A program made the translations under genes and the position numbers. The notes under the pieces are model-generated. The model ran no database searches. It was not told where the DNA came from and saw nothing but the letters and a program-made list of their open reading frames with translations. Shown here in pieces: positions 34,823-45,900 of a DNA stretch of 64,000 bases; position 1 is the stretch's first letter, and each line of letters opens with the position of its first letter. This stretch comes from Plantago major (Eukaryota > Streptophyta > Magnoliopsida > Lamiales > Plantaginaceae): assembly GCA_026545765.1 (NCBI GenBank), contig CM048840.1:7785765-7849764 (forward strand), written 5' to 3'.

Positions 34823-36983
34823 ATTGTTGCAGAAGAACTTTTCCAATAGCACGATAGCCAATGCCATTTCGAACACCTTTGGCTTTCTGAATGCGTTCTT
34901 CAGAAGCCTTACTAGTTTCTGCACCATCTTTATTTTCATAAAGTGGTACAGTAGAGAATTTGCCTATTCCAACAATTCTTCCTTTCCTAGTAATGTAGCA
35001 ACATGGATGGTTGCATGTCTGAGGGTTGTGTTTCATTTCAGAAACCTTATCCACAAGTTTCTTGTGAACTTGTTGTTCTTTCAAAGGCTGGGTTTCTATT
35101 CCTTTTCCTTTGTCAACTACCCTAGCTTTCTGACCAATGCTATAGGTGGTTGAAGAACCATTCTGTTGACTTTTTACAAAGGTCAACCTTTCATCACTCT
35201 TCTTCAGAGGAGATGAATTACTCGATTGTTCATCAAGTCCAAGTCCACCTTTCTCAGAGGGATCTCTCAGATAGGATTGAACCTCAGTGAGAGTGTCACT
35301 AGCCTTTGCATAAGATTGGAAGGATAGCTCTTTCTTTCTGAGTTCTTCATTTTCAGAAAGGAGCTTCATCAATTTCTTATTGAGTTCATCCAAGGCTAGT
35401 TTGTGAGAATTTTTATTCTCAGATATCTGAGCTTTCAGAAAGGCTATTTCAGCGTTCTTGTTCTCAGATACTTTGGTTAGCTCAGAAACCTCTTTTTCAA
35501 GAGTTTCTTTGCTTTCCTCTAGAATTCTGGTTTTGGATTGTGCTTCCAGAAATTCTTTCTCATAACGATCCAATTCACTCTTGACCAACTCCAGATCCTC
35601 AATTCCATCATCACTCTCATAGTACAGAAATTGTGAATTGTTAGTTACCTCATCAGCCATAAGACACATTTCAATGTTGGAGATGTCGGACCGACAATCT
35701 CGAGAACTCCACACATTTCATTCTTCTTAAGGCCGAAGTCGATTACATCGTGGGTGATTCCACACAATTCTGGTGATGGTAGGTTTGAATCATCTGAATC
35801 TCCATCTTCAGAATCTGTCTCAATGTCTAGAGCATCAAGTTGAATTTGAATCTTCTTCCTTTCTTGATCGAAGGCCCATTGATTTCTCTTGAAATTTCTT
35901 CTGTCCTTCTTATCACCTGTCTTGAGCTTGTTTAAAGCAGGACAATCTCTCTTGAAGTGACCAGGCTTTTGACAATAGAAGCAGATATCATTTCATATTT
36001 CTGCAGCTTCAGTACTAACACCTTTCTGAATGGGGGTGTTCAAAGAGTTGTTCATTTGTATGTTCTTGTACTGATGATAGTTTGGGCCAAGATGCTTTTT
36101 CAACTTTTCTTTAGCTTTTCTTCTCTCAATCTCTTGACTCACAAATTTCTTCATATGTCTTACTGCAAGAGCATTTTCTTCAGATGCATCTTTGGTATCC
36201 TTCTTTTCAGAAGAACCTTGAGAAACTAGAGCAACACTTTGCAACTTTTCAGCTGTTTGTTCTCTCTGAGTTGTCTCATAGTCTACAGTAGCAAGATGAG
36301 AGAAGAGCTCTACTGGAGTAATATTTGGCATCCCTTGATTGAAATAAAAGAACTTAGTGTGTTCCCAGTTGTGATTGAGACTTCTGACAATAGTCTTAAT
36401 CTTTTCTGACTGGGAGTATCTATTGCTTTCACCAAGTGCAGCCATATCACTCATAAGAGTAGTAAATCTGAAATCAAGTTCTTCCAGAGTTTCAGTGGGA
36501 TCTTGTTTGAAGTTTTGGAACTTCAATTTAAGAACTTCGAACTTGTTTTCTTTGGTTTTCTCAGTTCCGGCACAGATTTCTTCAATCAATTGCCAGGCAA
36601 CTTTCGCCGTTTTAGCACCCCACAGTTTACACTGTATGTGCTCAGGTGTCGATCTGATGATGATATTACGAGCTTGACCATCCAATCTGTGTCTCTTGGC
36701 ATCTTCAGATGTCCAGAGCTCTCTTGGCTTGTCTTCATACACAATGCTTCCACGAGCAACATGACCACTATCACTAGCAGCCATATCCTCGCTTTCATCT
36801 TCCTTGTCTGAGGCTTTTCTTCCATCAGACACCTCGATGCTGTTTGAGTTATGCGATTTTGATAGGCCCTTCATTGATGACATAGATCATTTCGTCACTA
36901 ATGGCCTCCAGATGGAGCATCATGTTGTTCTTCCATTTCTCGTAGTTTTCTGGCTTCAGAATGGGCGCATCACTCAGAGACAT
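34823..36983 (-). pseudogene. E3 gag, N-terminal and central part (right of E2)
   Basis: ATG at 36981-36983 (MSLSDAPILKPENYEKWK). A frame change lies near 36870. The 296-codon frame 35993-36883 covers the gag-polypeptide domain (LWTSEDAKRHRLDGQA, LEELDFRFTTLMSDMA). The CCHC knuckle (CFYCQKPGHFKRDC) is near 35940-35992, a frame change near 35700-35990 follows, and then a 300-codon coiled-coil part at 34812-35714. Continues at 20041-20410 after E2. Confidence 0.88.
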
Positions 36984-37088
36984 ACCTGCACACACTTAAC
37001 ACACAAATTATATAGTCCTCAGAGAGGGACAAAGTTTCTTCACCTATCTGGGGATCTAGGTTCAGTGCAGAAGGGTTGTGAACCTCCT

Positions 37089-37100
37089 GCTCTGATTCTA
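37089..37100 (-). other. Primer binding site of E3, mutated
   Basis: Minus-strand TAGAATCAGAGC differs at two positions from the tRNA-Met complement TGGTATCAGAGC kept in E2, and sits 2 bases inside the LTR. Confidence 0.8.
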
Positions 37101-37102
37101 CT

Positions 37103-38554
37103 TGTTGGTCCAGATAACGGCAAAGTAAAAGACTAGAGGGGGGGGGGGGTGAATAGTCTTTTAAAACTTTTGTCGATAAACGATTTCTCGAAACACAGGG
37201 GTTTCTGATACTTAAATTCAGAGCGCGGAAGACTTTAAGATAAGTAAGTGCAGAAACAATAAGTATGTGTGTGTGTGCTTTACTGAAATGTAAATACAGA
37301 AAGGTAAATAACACAGCAAGTATAGTGGTATCTGGAGGTGGCGTAATCCTCCAACTAATCCACTTTGGTCTTTCTGAGACCTAGAATTCACTAGAACAGA
37401 TAATTGAGTTCACCTTACAATAATCCTATTCTAAGATTCCTAAACAAATGGTTCCCAACCAAATGTTCCCCCTGAGTTATTCCCCAGCTCCTAGAGCTAA
37501 GTACTTCCTCTACTCAGATAACCTTGGAGTTATTCCCTGATTTTCCAAATCAAGTACTTCCTGTACTCCACGCCTTGATGGTGTTGGTTATAAGGTTTTG
37601 TCAGAGAGGCTTCTCGTATAACTTTTCAGTTATGTTTTCAGAGAGCCTAATAGAACAAGACTACTTAATACACTTGTTCAGTGGATGGCAGTCTGCTCTT
37701 TACTGACCCAAGTAATTGGTGTCCGTTCTGGAGAATAAGCTTCAGAAAGGGTATCTGATAGTTCAACTCTTTCACGAATAACAATCTCTTGTTAAGGTTC
37801 AGGACAACTTAGAACTACTAGTGATTCTTCAAGCAACAGAAAGCTTTCAGAAAAGGTAGTAGAGTGCTTGAGAGAATACTTTGCTTGATGGTAAGTTTGC
37901 AAGATAGAGCTTTCTAAGGTATGTTCTTCAAGCATCTAAGTGTGTGATATATATATATAGATAAATTTGAGAGGCGTTTGAATTGTATCCGTTGTGCTCT
38001 CTATCAAATTATATCTGTCTATATCTTGAACTATGTACTCAGAAGTCACTATCTCTTGTTTCAGAGAGGACTTGCTTTTTGCAGCATTTCTATCGATGCA
38101 TTTAATGCATAGTACTGTTCATTGTCCTTTAGTCTCAACAGATACATGAGCCTTTCTGATGGGTTGCATGCTCCATACTCATGATGTCATATGTCCAAAA
38201 TCATATTTCAAAAGTAAGTTAAATATACTTTAAGAAAAGATTAAGGACATAGTCTTTCTGAGTTAGACTAAACCTTTATGTCTTCATAAACCTTGTGCAA
38301 TCTTCAGTCTTCTAATCTTCAGAAAAGCTCCATTGCTAGGATTGATCTTCATGGTCTTCTTCAAATAAAAATTACACTCAGAGACCTATAATCCTAAAAC
38401 AAGATCTACTAGACTAATCAGATTTACTAGACTAATCATACTCAGTGATTTCCTCTTTTACAATGTTCAAGTGAACCAAGAGTACTTAATCACCTTTCTG
38501 GCTAAGATAAGAACATGTGATGAGTGATCAAAATACTAACAGATATTCCTAACA
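37103..38554 (-). repeat. 5' LTR of E3 (1452 bp)
   Basis: TGTTGGTCC and CCTAACA ends; nearly identical to the outer parts of 6940-9932. It has the G-run hairpin at 37125-37165, leader hairpins near 37450-37555 and a TATATATATAG motif near 37950 in place of the TATAAATA of E1/E2. Confidence 0.93.
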
Positions 38555-38559
38555 GAAAG
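38555..38559. repeat. Target-site duplication of E3, right copy
   Basis: GAAAG, identical to 6935-6939. Confidence 0.93.
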
Positions 38560-39030
38560 AAAGGTCACTTCCCTTTGACGTGCTTGCATATCTTCCAAGA
38601 CAAAGCTAGAAACAGTCAGCCCTGAGCTTAGCTCACCTCGCCAGCTAACTACCTTGGAAGGACACAAACACCTCAAAGTAGCCCTTGGTTTATAAAACCA
38701 GAAAATGACACTCCGACGGTCCGCACCCAAGAAAGGAGGACCGCCAGATCACAACGAGACCGACCTAACAACATCTCGAAAAACACAATTGAGCTGAAAA
38801 ATACACCAATGAGCTGAGGGGTATATATAGATTGTTGGGTCCAATCAGAAACCGCCATGTGTATAAGGTGATGCTGACGCTGACACTGGTGGGCCTAGGC
38901 TTGGGCCGAAGTTTGGGCTCTCTTACTGGGCTAAAGAACAAGGCCAAATACACCAACGACGGACTAAGCAAATATTCATGACGGACTTGCACTTATAATT
39001 TCACAACTATCTTCTACTAAGATACTTGGA
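38560..39030 (-). mobile_element. Gypsy-like LTR/leader DNA, right flank of E3
   Basis: This continues directly from 6939 once E3 is removed. The minus strand has a TATA box (TATATATACCCC near 38819-38830) downstream of GGCCCA-rich DNA, so it reads as an LTR promoter facing left. Borders are unclear and no ORF is seen. Confidence 0.4.
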
Positions 39031-39033
39031 AAC

Positions 39034-39728
39034 TGGGGGGACTTATGATATGTACCTTTAAGTCCACCACCAACCTCACGATTTAGCACGATCTAAGGAC
39101 GATTCGAAGTTTCCCTCAAAGGAAGAGTCTATCGTCAACATGGTGTACGTCGTCATAACCATCAAAGACCGGCTTCCAATGTTCTGTCGCTATTACATCT
39201 CGTCAGGAAGACCGAGACAGGAAGTGGAGAGATTCGACCCCCACTATCCGAGTCTCGGAACTAATCTACATCAAGTGGCTTCTGTCCTTCTTAAAGACCG
39301 CCACCATGATAGAGTCCGGAATACAAGACTGATGGGCCATACTAAGACACGTCATCTATCCGAGCGTAGCATAAACGCACCTCCCTACGCCGAGACTATG
39401 TGTCACTATCTCGCTAGGCCGACCAAACTCCGGGATGTCAGAGGCTTGTCCCCAGAGCTCACCACTATAAATAGGGCGCATTTATTGTTCATTAAGGTAC
39501 GCAACTACTTCTCAATATTCCACTCTCTAGGTTTTGAGGTCCGAGCCCCAGCTTGAACAGCCTCCTAACTCGTTGAGTCCGAGCGCGGTCTGTCTTAGGC
39601 AAACCGGCCCAAAAGGGTCTAACCCCTTCTCCTCTTGATTACAGATTAACCATCCAAGTATTCACGTGACGGACCCCTGCCCAAGACGGACCTTCAAGAT
39701 CGACGGACCACCACTGTGGAGAGACCCA
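39034..39728 (+). repeat. Gypsy-like LTR, plus strand
   Basis: A polypurine-like tract (CTGGGGGGACTTA, ending near 39033) precedes TGATATGTACC. A TATA box (TATAAATAGGG) lies near 39468-39478. The DNA is rich in GACGGAC/CCGGAC motifs like the gag-flanking region at 5800-6600. The 3' border is not certain. No coding capacity seen. Confidence 0.45.
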
Positions 39729-40226
39729 ACTTCCTGATTGACCCTTCTTCTCTAGACGGACTCTAACCTTTAGCCGGACCAAAAGACTTAAAGACCTCAG
39801 ATTGAATCTTGACGAACGAAAAGAACCATTCCTAAGCTCCCAACGGACTTTCCGAGACCGAGATCAGAACTGTTGGATTAATCCTATTTTATACACATCA
39901 ACAAGAATTGAATAGATTGAACCATAAAACAAGACTCCATAAACTTCAAATCTGAAACGAAAACGCTATCACAGATTACTTCCTGATTGACCCTTCTTCT
40001 ATAGACGGACTCTAACCTTTAGCCGGATCAAAAGACTTAAAGACCTCAGATTGAATCTTGACGAACGAAAAGAACCATTCCTAAGCTCCCAACGGACTTT
40101 CCGAGACCGAGATCAGAACTGTTGGATTAATCCTATTTTATGCACATCAACAAGAATTGAATAGATTGAACCATAAAACAAGACTCCATAAACTTCAAAT
40201 CCGAAACAAAAACGCTATCACAGATT
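39729..40226 (+). repeat. 249-bp tandem duplication
   Basis: Copy 1 is 39729-39977 and copy 2 is 39978-40226, both starting ACTTCCTGATTGACCC. They differ at a handful of sites (C/A near 39751, A/G at the TACACATCAAC site, and two near the end). The first half is LTR-like (CGGAC motifs), the second half AT-rich, so the unit spans a likely LTR-host or LTR-internal junction. Confidence 0.9.
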
Positions 40227-40480
40227 ACTTCTAAGGAAAAACAAAATACATGAAGATATGTCTAGGAAATACTCCAAGTATAAGAACTTTCAAGGATGTT
40301 ATGATGGTCTTCTAGAATTGCCAAATTAGTGGATGGCATTATTTCATCAAACCTTTGTGATTCGTGAACTGCCACCGGTCACAAGACAACATCGAATATC
40401 AGGTACGAATTGGACAAGTTATATAATCGTTGTGCTTGTGCACCATAAAAAAGGGGAATAGGTCCTAAATTTGTACTATA

Positions 40481-40696
40481 TTCCCTCCATCCCGAATCAA
40501 CTTCCCGCATTTTATTTTGTGACGTCTCAATTTCAACTTCTCATCCCTTTAATGAAAAATCTTTCTCCTACTTTATTCACACTATTTCATACTTTACTTA
40601 CATTTCTCCTACTTTATTCAATCCCAATCCTATTTTATTAACATCTCTCATACTTTATTCACTATCCGCAGGTAATTGAATTCATGACGGAGCGAG
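40481..40696. mobile_element. Stowaway-like MITE
   Basis: 216 bp flanked by TA. Left end TTCCCTCCATCCC; right end, inverted, CTCGCTCCGTCATG, variants of the CTCCCTCCGTCCC consensus. The interior is full of CTACTTTATTCAC-type repeats that recur in the MITE at 41594. Confidence 0.8.
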
Positions 40697-41014
40697 TATA
40701 AGTTATTCGATTGTATATATTATCATCATAATTTAAAATTAACTAATAGTCAATTTTGAATCTCAAATGACCAAAAACAAAACTATTTTTTCAAAAAAAA
40801 AAAAAAAGTCAACGTAAAATAACTATTTTCCCACGAAGAGTATGCATTTACGTTTTATTTAAAACTATATGCTATAACTTTTATGCATATGGACTACCTC
40901 CCCCCCCCCCCAAAACATATATGAATTCGACTTTTTAGACCAATTAAAATGGACTATAAATTAATTTTAACTAATATGGTAAGACATTTATCAAAATTAT
41001 GGACCAAACCTGTT

Positions 41015-41410
41015 TTTCGAGCTGAGCGGAGCCGAGTATCTCATTATTCGAGCTCAGCTCGAGCTATAACGAGCCGACTCGCTAATAGAACGAGCTCATT
41101 TTTCTAGCTCGAGACACGATAAGTAGGCTTGAGTTCAGCTCGTTTGGTTCGAGCTTTAATCAAGCACGAGCCGAGCTCCAGCTCCAGCTCGTTGCTTAAA
41201 AATGCATATAAATATTAAAAAAATATTTAATCGAGCCTTATTAAGACTAGTCTAGTATCAACGGGTCGAGACCTACCCGGATCGATAATGAAACGAGCCA
41301 CAAGTTATGCTTGAGCTTGGCTTGAACACCTTATCGTATGAGTCGAGCTTGAACCTTAAGGAGCCGATTCGAGCCAAGCTCTCGGCAGGGCTCGACTCGT
41401 GTATCTGCTC
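41015..41410. repeat. GAGCTCG-rich low-complexity block
   Basis: CGAGCTC, GAGCCGAGC and their complements recur at least 20 times in 400 bp inside otherwise AT-rich DNA. No ORF, terminal repeats or duplications were found. Confidence 0.6.
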
Positions 41411-41593
41411 GTTAAATATTTTTCCATCACAATTATGAAATCAATTTGTTGTAGATAATGAAATTGATTGATAAAAAATAAAAAATAAAAAAGTCAAAAT
41501 GTAACAAATGTTTTAACGTAATGGTATGATATATTATTATGTAAAAAAAATTATATGTGTTAGTATATGAAAATTTTATTTACCTAGCATGTA

Positions 41594-41824
41594 CTCCTAG
41601 TCCCTACACAACTTTTCATTTTTAATTTTAGTCTGTCTCAAACCCAACTTCACCTTACTTAAATGAAAATTTTCTCTTCTACTTTATTCACCTTTTTTTT
41701 CATACTTCATTTACAATCTTTCCTTTTATTTGATGGTTATCATCATACTTTATTGACTATCTCCCTACTTTATTCACTCTCCTCTCAGAACTTGTGACGG
41801 GAAGTTGAGTCAAAACGGAAGGAG
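41594..41824. mobile_element. Stowaway-like MITE
   Basis: 231 bp flanked by TA (41592-41593, 41825-41826). Ends CTCCTAGTCCC and, inverted, CTCCTTCCGTTTTGACTC. The interior resembles the MITE at 40481 (TTTATTCAC repeats). Confidence 0.75.
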
Positions 41825-42334
41825 TATTAATAACAAGATCAAGTTAAATATTTTTTTGTAGTAACAATTTATTTAATTTAGCCTGTAAACACGAACTAAA
41901 TTCGATAGGGCCAAACTCAACTCTAAAGACCTCTAGTCAAGGTTTGCCGGCACGAGCAGTGAGCACCACTACTTCGCCACAACCACAGTGGAAATTCCTG
42001 AATGCACTTTCCAATTTTTAGTTTTGTTCCCTTATAAATGCTGTCTTTCTTTTTTAAATATATTTCACATACATAGTAGTAGTAGTTTTGTTTAGACTGA
42101 GATTCCAGGCGAGTTTACCTGAGCTTTTCAGATTATGATGATAGAAATATCAATCTTCCGTCGATTGATTCGTTGTTTAGCATTTGCCTTTAAGATTATT
42201 ATTCAAATTTTCCTTCAATAACACTCTATCAAATTTAACATCTTATTTTAATCAAATAAAAAGTTACGGTATAAATTGATAAAGTGACTTGAAAAAACAC
42301 AGCACTAAGTACTAGGCTGTCAATTGTAAATGTT

Positions 42335-42643
42335 CACTACAATATATTTAATCTAATACGACTAATAAATTTTACGACTCTTTATAAGAGTCGTAAAAAT
42401 GAACTAAAAAAAGGCCTTAAAATTAATTCAAAGAAGGTAAAAAAAATACGACTTCTAATTTTAAGTCGTAATTTTAAAATTACGACTCTTAATTTGTACT
42501 TCAAACGAAAATACGACACACCCCTTTTGCGACCCCTTTGAAATTTGCGTCACTTATTAACAGTCATAGTTTTCAAATACGACTCTTATATATATATGAT
42601 AGACTCTTTTTATGGGTCGAATTAGATCAAATGTTTTGTAGTT
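42335..42643. mobile_element. CACTA-like MITE
   Basis: 309 bp with about 28-bp imperfect terminal inverted repeats: left CACTACAATATATTTAATCT..., right inverted AACTACAAAACATTTGATCT.... Internal inverted repeats (AAGTCGTAATTTTAAAATTACGAC region near 42460-42490, and GACTCTTTATAAGAGTC near 42376) give strong foldback potential. The 3-bp duplication could not be confirmed. No transposase. Confidence 0.7.
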
Positions 42644-42997
42644 ACGTTAATCTAAATATGTCCTGATACATCCTTCTACAGTTCTACTCAGTTGGTTTGA
42701 ACAGAAACATACTATATGGATGGATCGATTAAAACAAGCTAAAAAGTGCATATCAAATACTTCATTTTTACAACATATATGATACACAACATACTTGCGT
42801 AGAAAATATACGGAAGTTATTTACAAAATGATATTAATGTTCCAGCAAGGGATTTCTACTTGCCCTTTCTTGGCTATATACATGCACAACAATAATAAGC
42901 GTGCCTTAATCATAATATGTTATCTATATTTTAGAAGCCCACAATCCAAGATCTAGAAGAGAATTCAGCACTGGCACTTTCGGATTTACCTAAAAGA

Positions 42998-45900
42998 TCA
43001 AGCACTGAAGCCTCGGTGGAGGGAGCTCCAAGAATTGGATGGTAAAGTGGTACAGGCTTGGGCTGATGCCTCAGTCATCTGCTCTTTCGTCACACCAGCG
43101 TTGCATATATTGGCAATGGAACGCATGTGCTTCATCCCGTACTGGGATAGTGACCCACAGTGGGTTTCAAAAGTCCTGACCTGCAAAGATAAACAACAAG
43201 GCATCTTCTTAGCAAAACGGAATACATCAAGGAGGTGCAAGCAAGTGTTCTGCAGCATCAAGAAATTATATGGTACTTAATAACTTCAGTTAGTATACAT
43301 GGGGGGAGTATCCAGTAGAACCGAAGTATTTGAGTGAGTCGAATGACCATAATGTTATCAATGAGGCACTATCTCAGCTCAGGTTATTAGGTATTGAATT
43401 TATATTATTATTATTGCAACAGAACAACATAGCTTCATGCTGATTAGTACCATCAACCATTAAGCAGAATGGGAACTGAAGTGGATTGGGTATGTTACAA
43501 TTTACCAGTGATTTAAGACAACTCCAATCATAAACAAGAGGCTCGCCAGCAGGTTGAACAGCCTTTAGCACTTCAGGGCCTTTCTCAATTCCAAAAAGAA
43601 GCTTTCCGATTAGTTTGATGCTGTTGTCAATATGTGTTCTGTGGGCCATAGCTTCTGCGAGTTGCTTTTGAGCTTCAGCTTTCCGAGCAGATCCTTCGGG
43701 AGCCTTTCGGAACTGTCAGGGTCATCAAAGAAAAATGTTTATTAGAGGAAAGATGCATTTATAAAGGCACGTGAATAGTTTGCAACAGCAGCTGAACAGT
43801 TACACACCGATGCAATTTTATGTGCAATGCATGTTTCAGATCCTTTGTTCAGCATTTTAATCAATTTACGGTATGCTCCCCATAGATATGTAACAAAGTG
43901 CTATACAGGCTCTAGCAGACTGAGATTGAGATAAATTTGAATGCAAACACTAAATTCTATTGGCAGATGTGAGCCCAAGTCAATAAAAAGATAAAGAGTG
44001 ATTGAATATGAGTATCCAGACAAATTTGACACTGCAAGATTAGATTCCGGATTTCAAAATTTCAATCTCTATTTAGCTTGATATGACTAGAAATATCCTC
44101 GTTGGGCAGCTAACATATAGATGTTGATGTGTTCTATTTTAAACAAGAGTTGCTCGTACCTTATCCCAAAAATGTACAAGATCAGCATCGCGCTGATTAA
44201 CAGCTTTGGAGGGTGGCCTTAGGGAATTGTCAGGCGCAAAGGTGAAATTATCATTTGCAGGATTTGTACCCAAATACATGAACAAATTGTCCACACTTTG
44301 CTTGAGATCACCATATTGCATGACATGGGATCCATAATAACCGTTCTCATTAGCTGTACGCTTTTTTACCTACATAATACATTTTCAGTCAGGTAATAGT
44401 AAGAGTACTCACTCATAGAAACAGGAAATCCTAAGTGATCCCCAAAAAAAATTTATTTCCAAGAGAGTATGCAACACACTCAACCAACTGTAGCATGGAC
44501 ATTTTTAACCAGATCTTACCAGTTGATATTGCTGCCTCAGAGTTTCAGTATGAAGGTTGTGCACGTCACTGTACATAATGCAACCACAACAAAAATGAGT
44601 AACTATAAAACAATAAAGCAAAACATTAAATTACTCTATTCTGAATGTTAACATTTTAATTCTATTCTCCAGGAGAAGTCTGGAACGTTTATCAACTAAG
44701 AAAAAACCGTGAACTTGGTGCGTTTGGAAACAGAAAGAGCTCTTAAGAATTATGAATGATAATAACATCTTTCTATATTTCCTAGTAACATGTTAATGAT
44801 GGTAATCAAGTGAATTTGATTTACTCTGGTATATACTACTATAAATTCTCCAACCTACATTAGCAATGAACAGTCGAAATCTAGTGTATTAGGCATACCA
44901 GTCCTCCATCCAGGCAATACTGTACAAGTCACCCAAGCAAGTTTCATATTCAGGAGGCGGACTAGGATACTCCCCTGGGCAGTAGGTTCCCCAGCTACTT
45001 TCATCTGCATTAGATGCAGTTGTTGCATATATGTTCAAGCCTTCAGGAAGGAGACCTTCAAAAATACTTCCGGATTCACAAGCTTCAAGGTAGAATACCT
45101 TCAACAAATAAAAATATTCAGATCTTGCTTGCAGATGATTGATGTCAAACAGTCGTAGACAAAAATTAATTTACCAGACTCTTGTATGTTCCAGAGGCAT
45201 GCTTCTTTTTCAAAGTCTCGATCAGGTCATTAGCATATATGTAAGGACTTGTAGGCATCCCTGAGTACACGCCACAAAATAGATAAGCAAGCTTGAGTAT
45301 AAACAGTAATTATTCATTGTAACAAAACATATCAATGCATAAACAGAGGTACTTAAAGCAATTCACAGATGAATAATGTAGATAGGACTAAACTTTTCTG
45401 TTAGCACAAGGAAAAGGCTCAGCCGGGCAATAACATGATAACGAGAAAAGATAAGAACTTAAGAACAGGGCTGATAATGAGATGATGTTACAAACCTAGC
45501 ACTCCTGGGCCACCATGATCTGTATAGTAGATAAAAATGCGATCATCTGGACCACTATCAACAACTTTACCGCTACCACCAGTCAGCGCAGTCTTGTTCC
45601 CAAGAAGCACAGCGAAGAAGTTGTGTGCAGTAACCTCATCGCCAACATAATCCTGCCATACGAAACTAACAACATGAGAGAAAGGAAAGTCAACTTCCAA
45701 ATCAAAGGAGAAGAAATTGGAAACAATACAAACCTTTGGTACTCCCCTGTATACATCATCGCCATGAGGACTATTGATGATGACTCCAGGCCTTGGATTC
45801 TCTTCATTGTATGCAATATCATCGTACATAAAAACAATAATGTTCTCATCTTTGAGACCACCTTTCTTCAGGATTTGATATGCATGGCAGACATCAGCCT

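Larger units (their letters stand above)
6940..38554 (-). mobile_element. E3: Sirevirus-like Ty1/copia element, disrupted by E2 and a LINE
   Basis: Minus-strand order is: 5' LTR 37103-38554, primer site 37089-37100, gag 34823-36983 continuing at 20041-20410, pol 16693-20040, ORF3 10250-15779, polypurine tract 9935-9947, 3' LTR 6940-9932. Perfect 5-bp duplications (GAAAG) flank it. Removing E2 (with one CTTAT) and the LINE (with one duplication copy) leaves about 15.6 kb. The two halves of gag rejoin in frame across the E2 insertion, which proves the nesting. Stops and frameshifts in gag, protease/integrase and ORF3 make it non-autonomous; the RT-RNase H frame is open for 594 codons. Confidence 0.93.
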
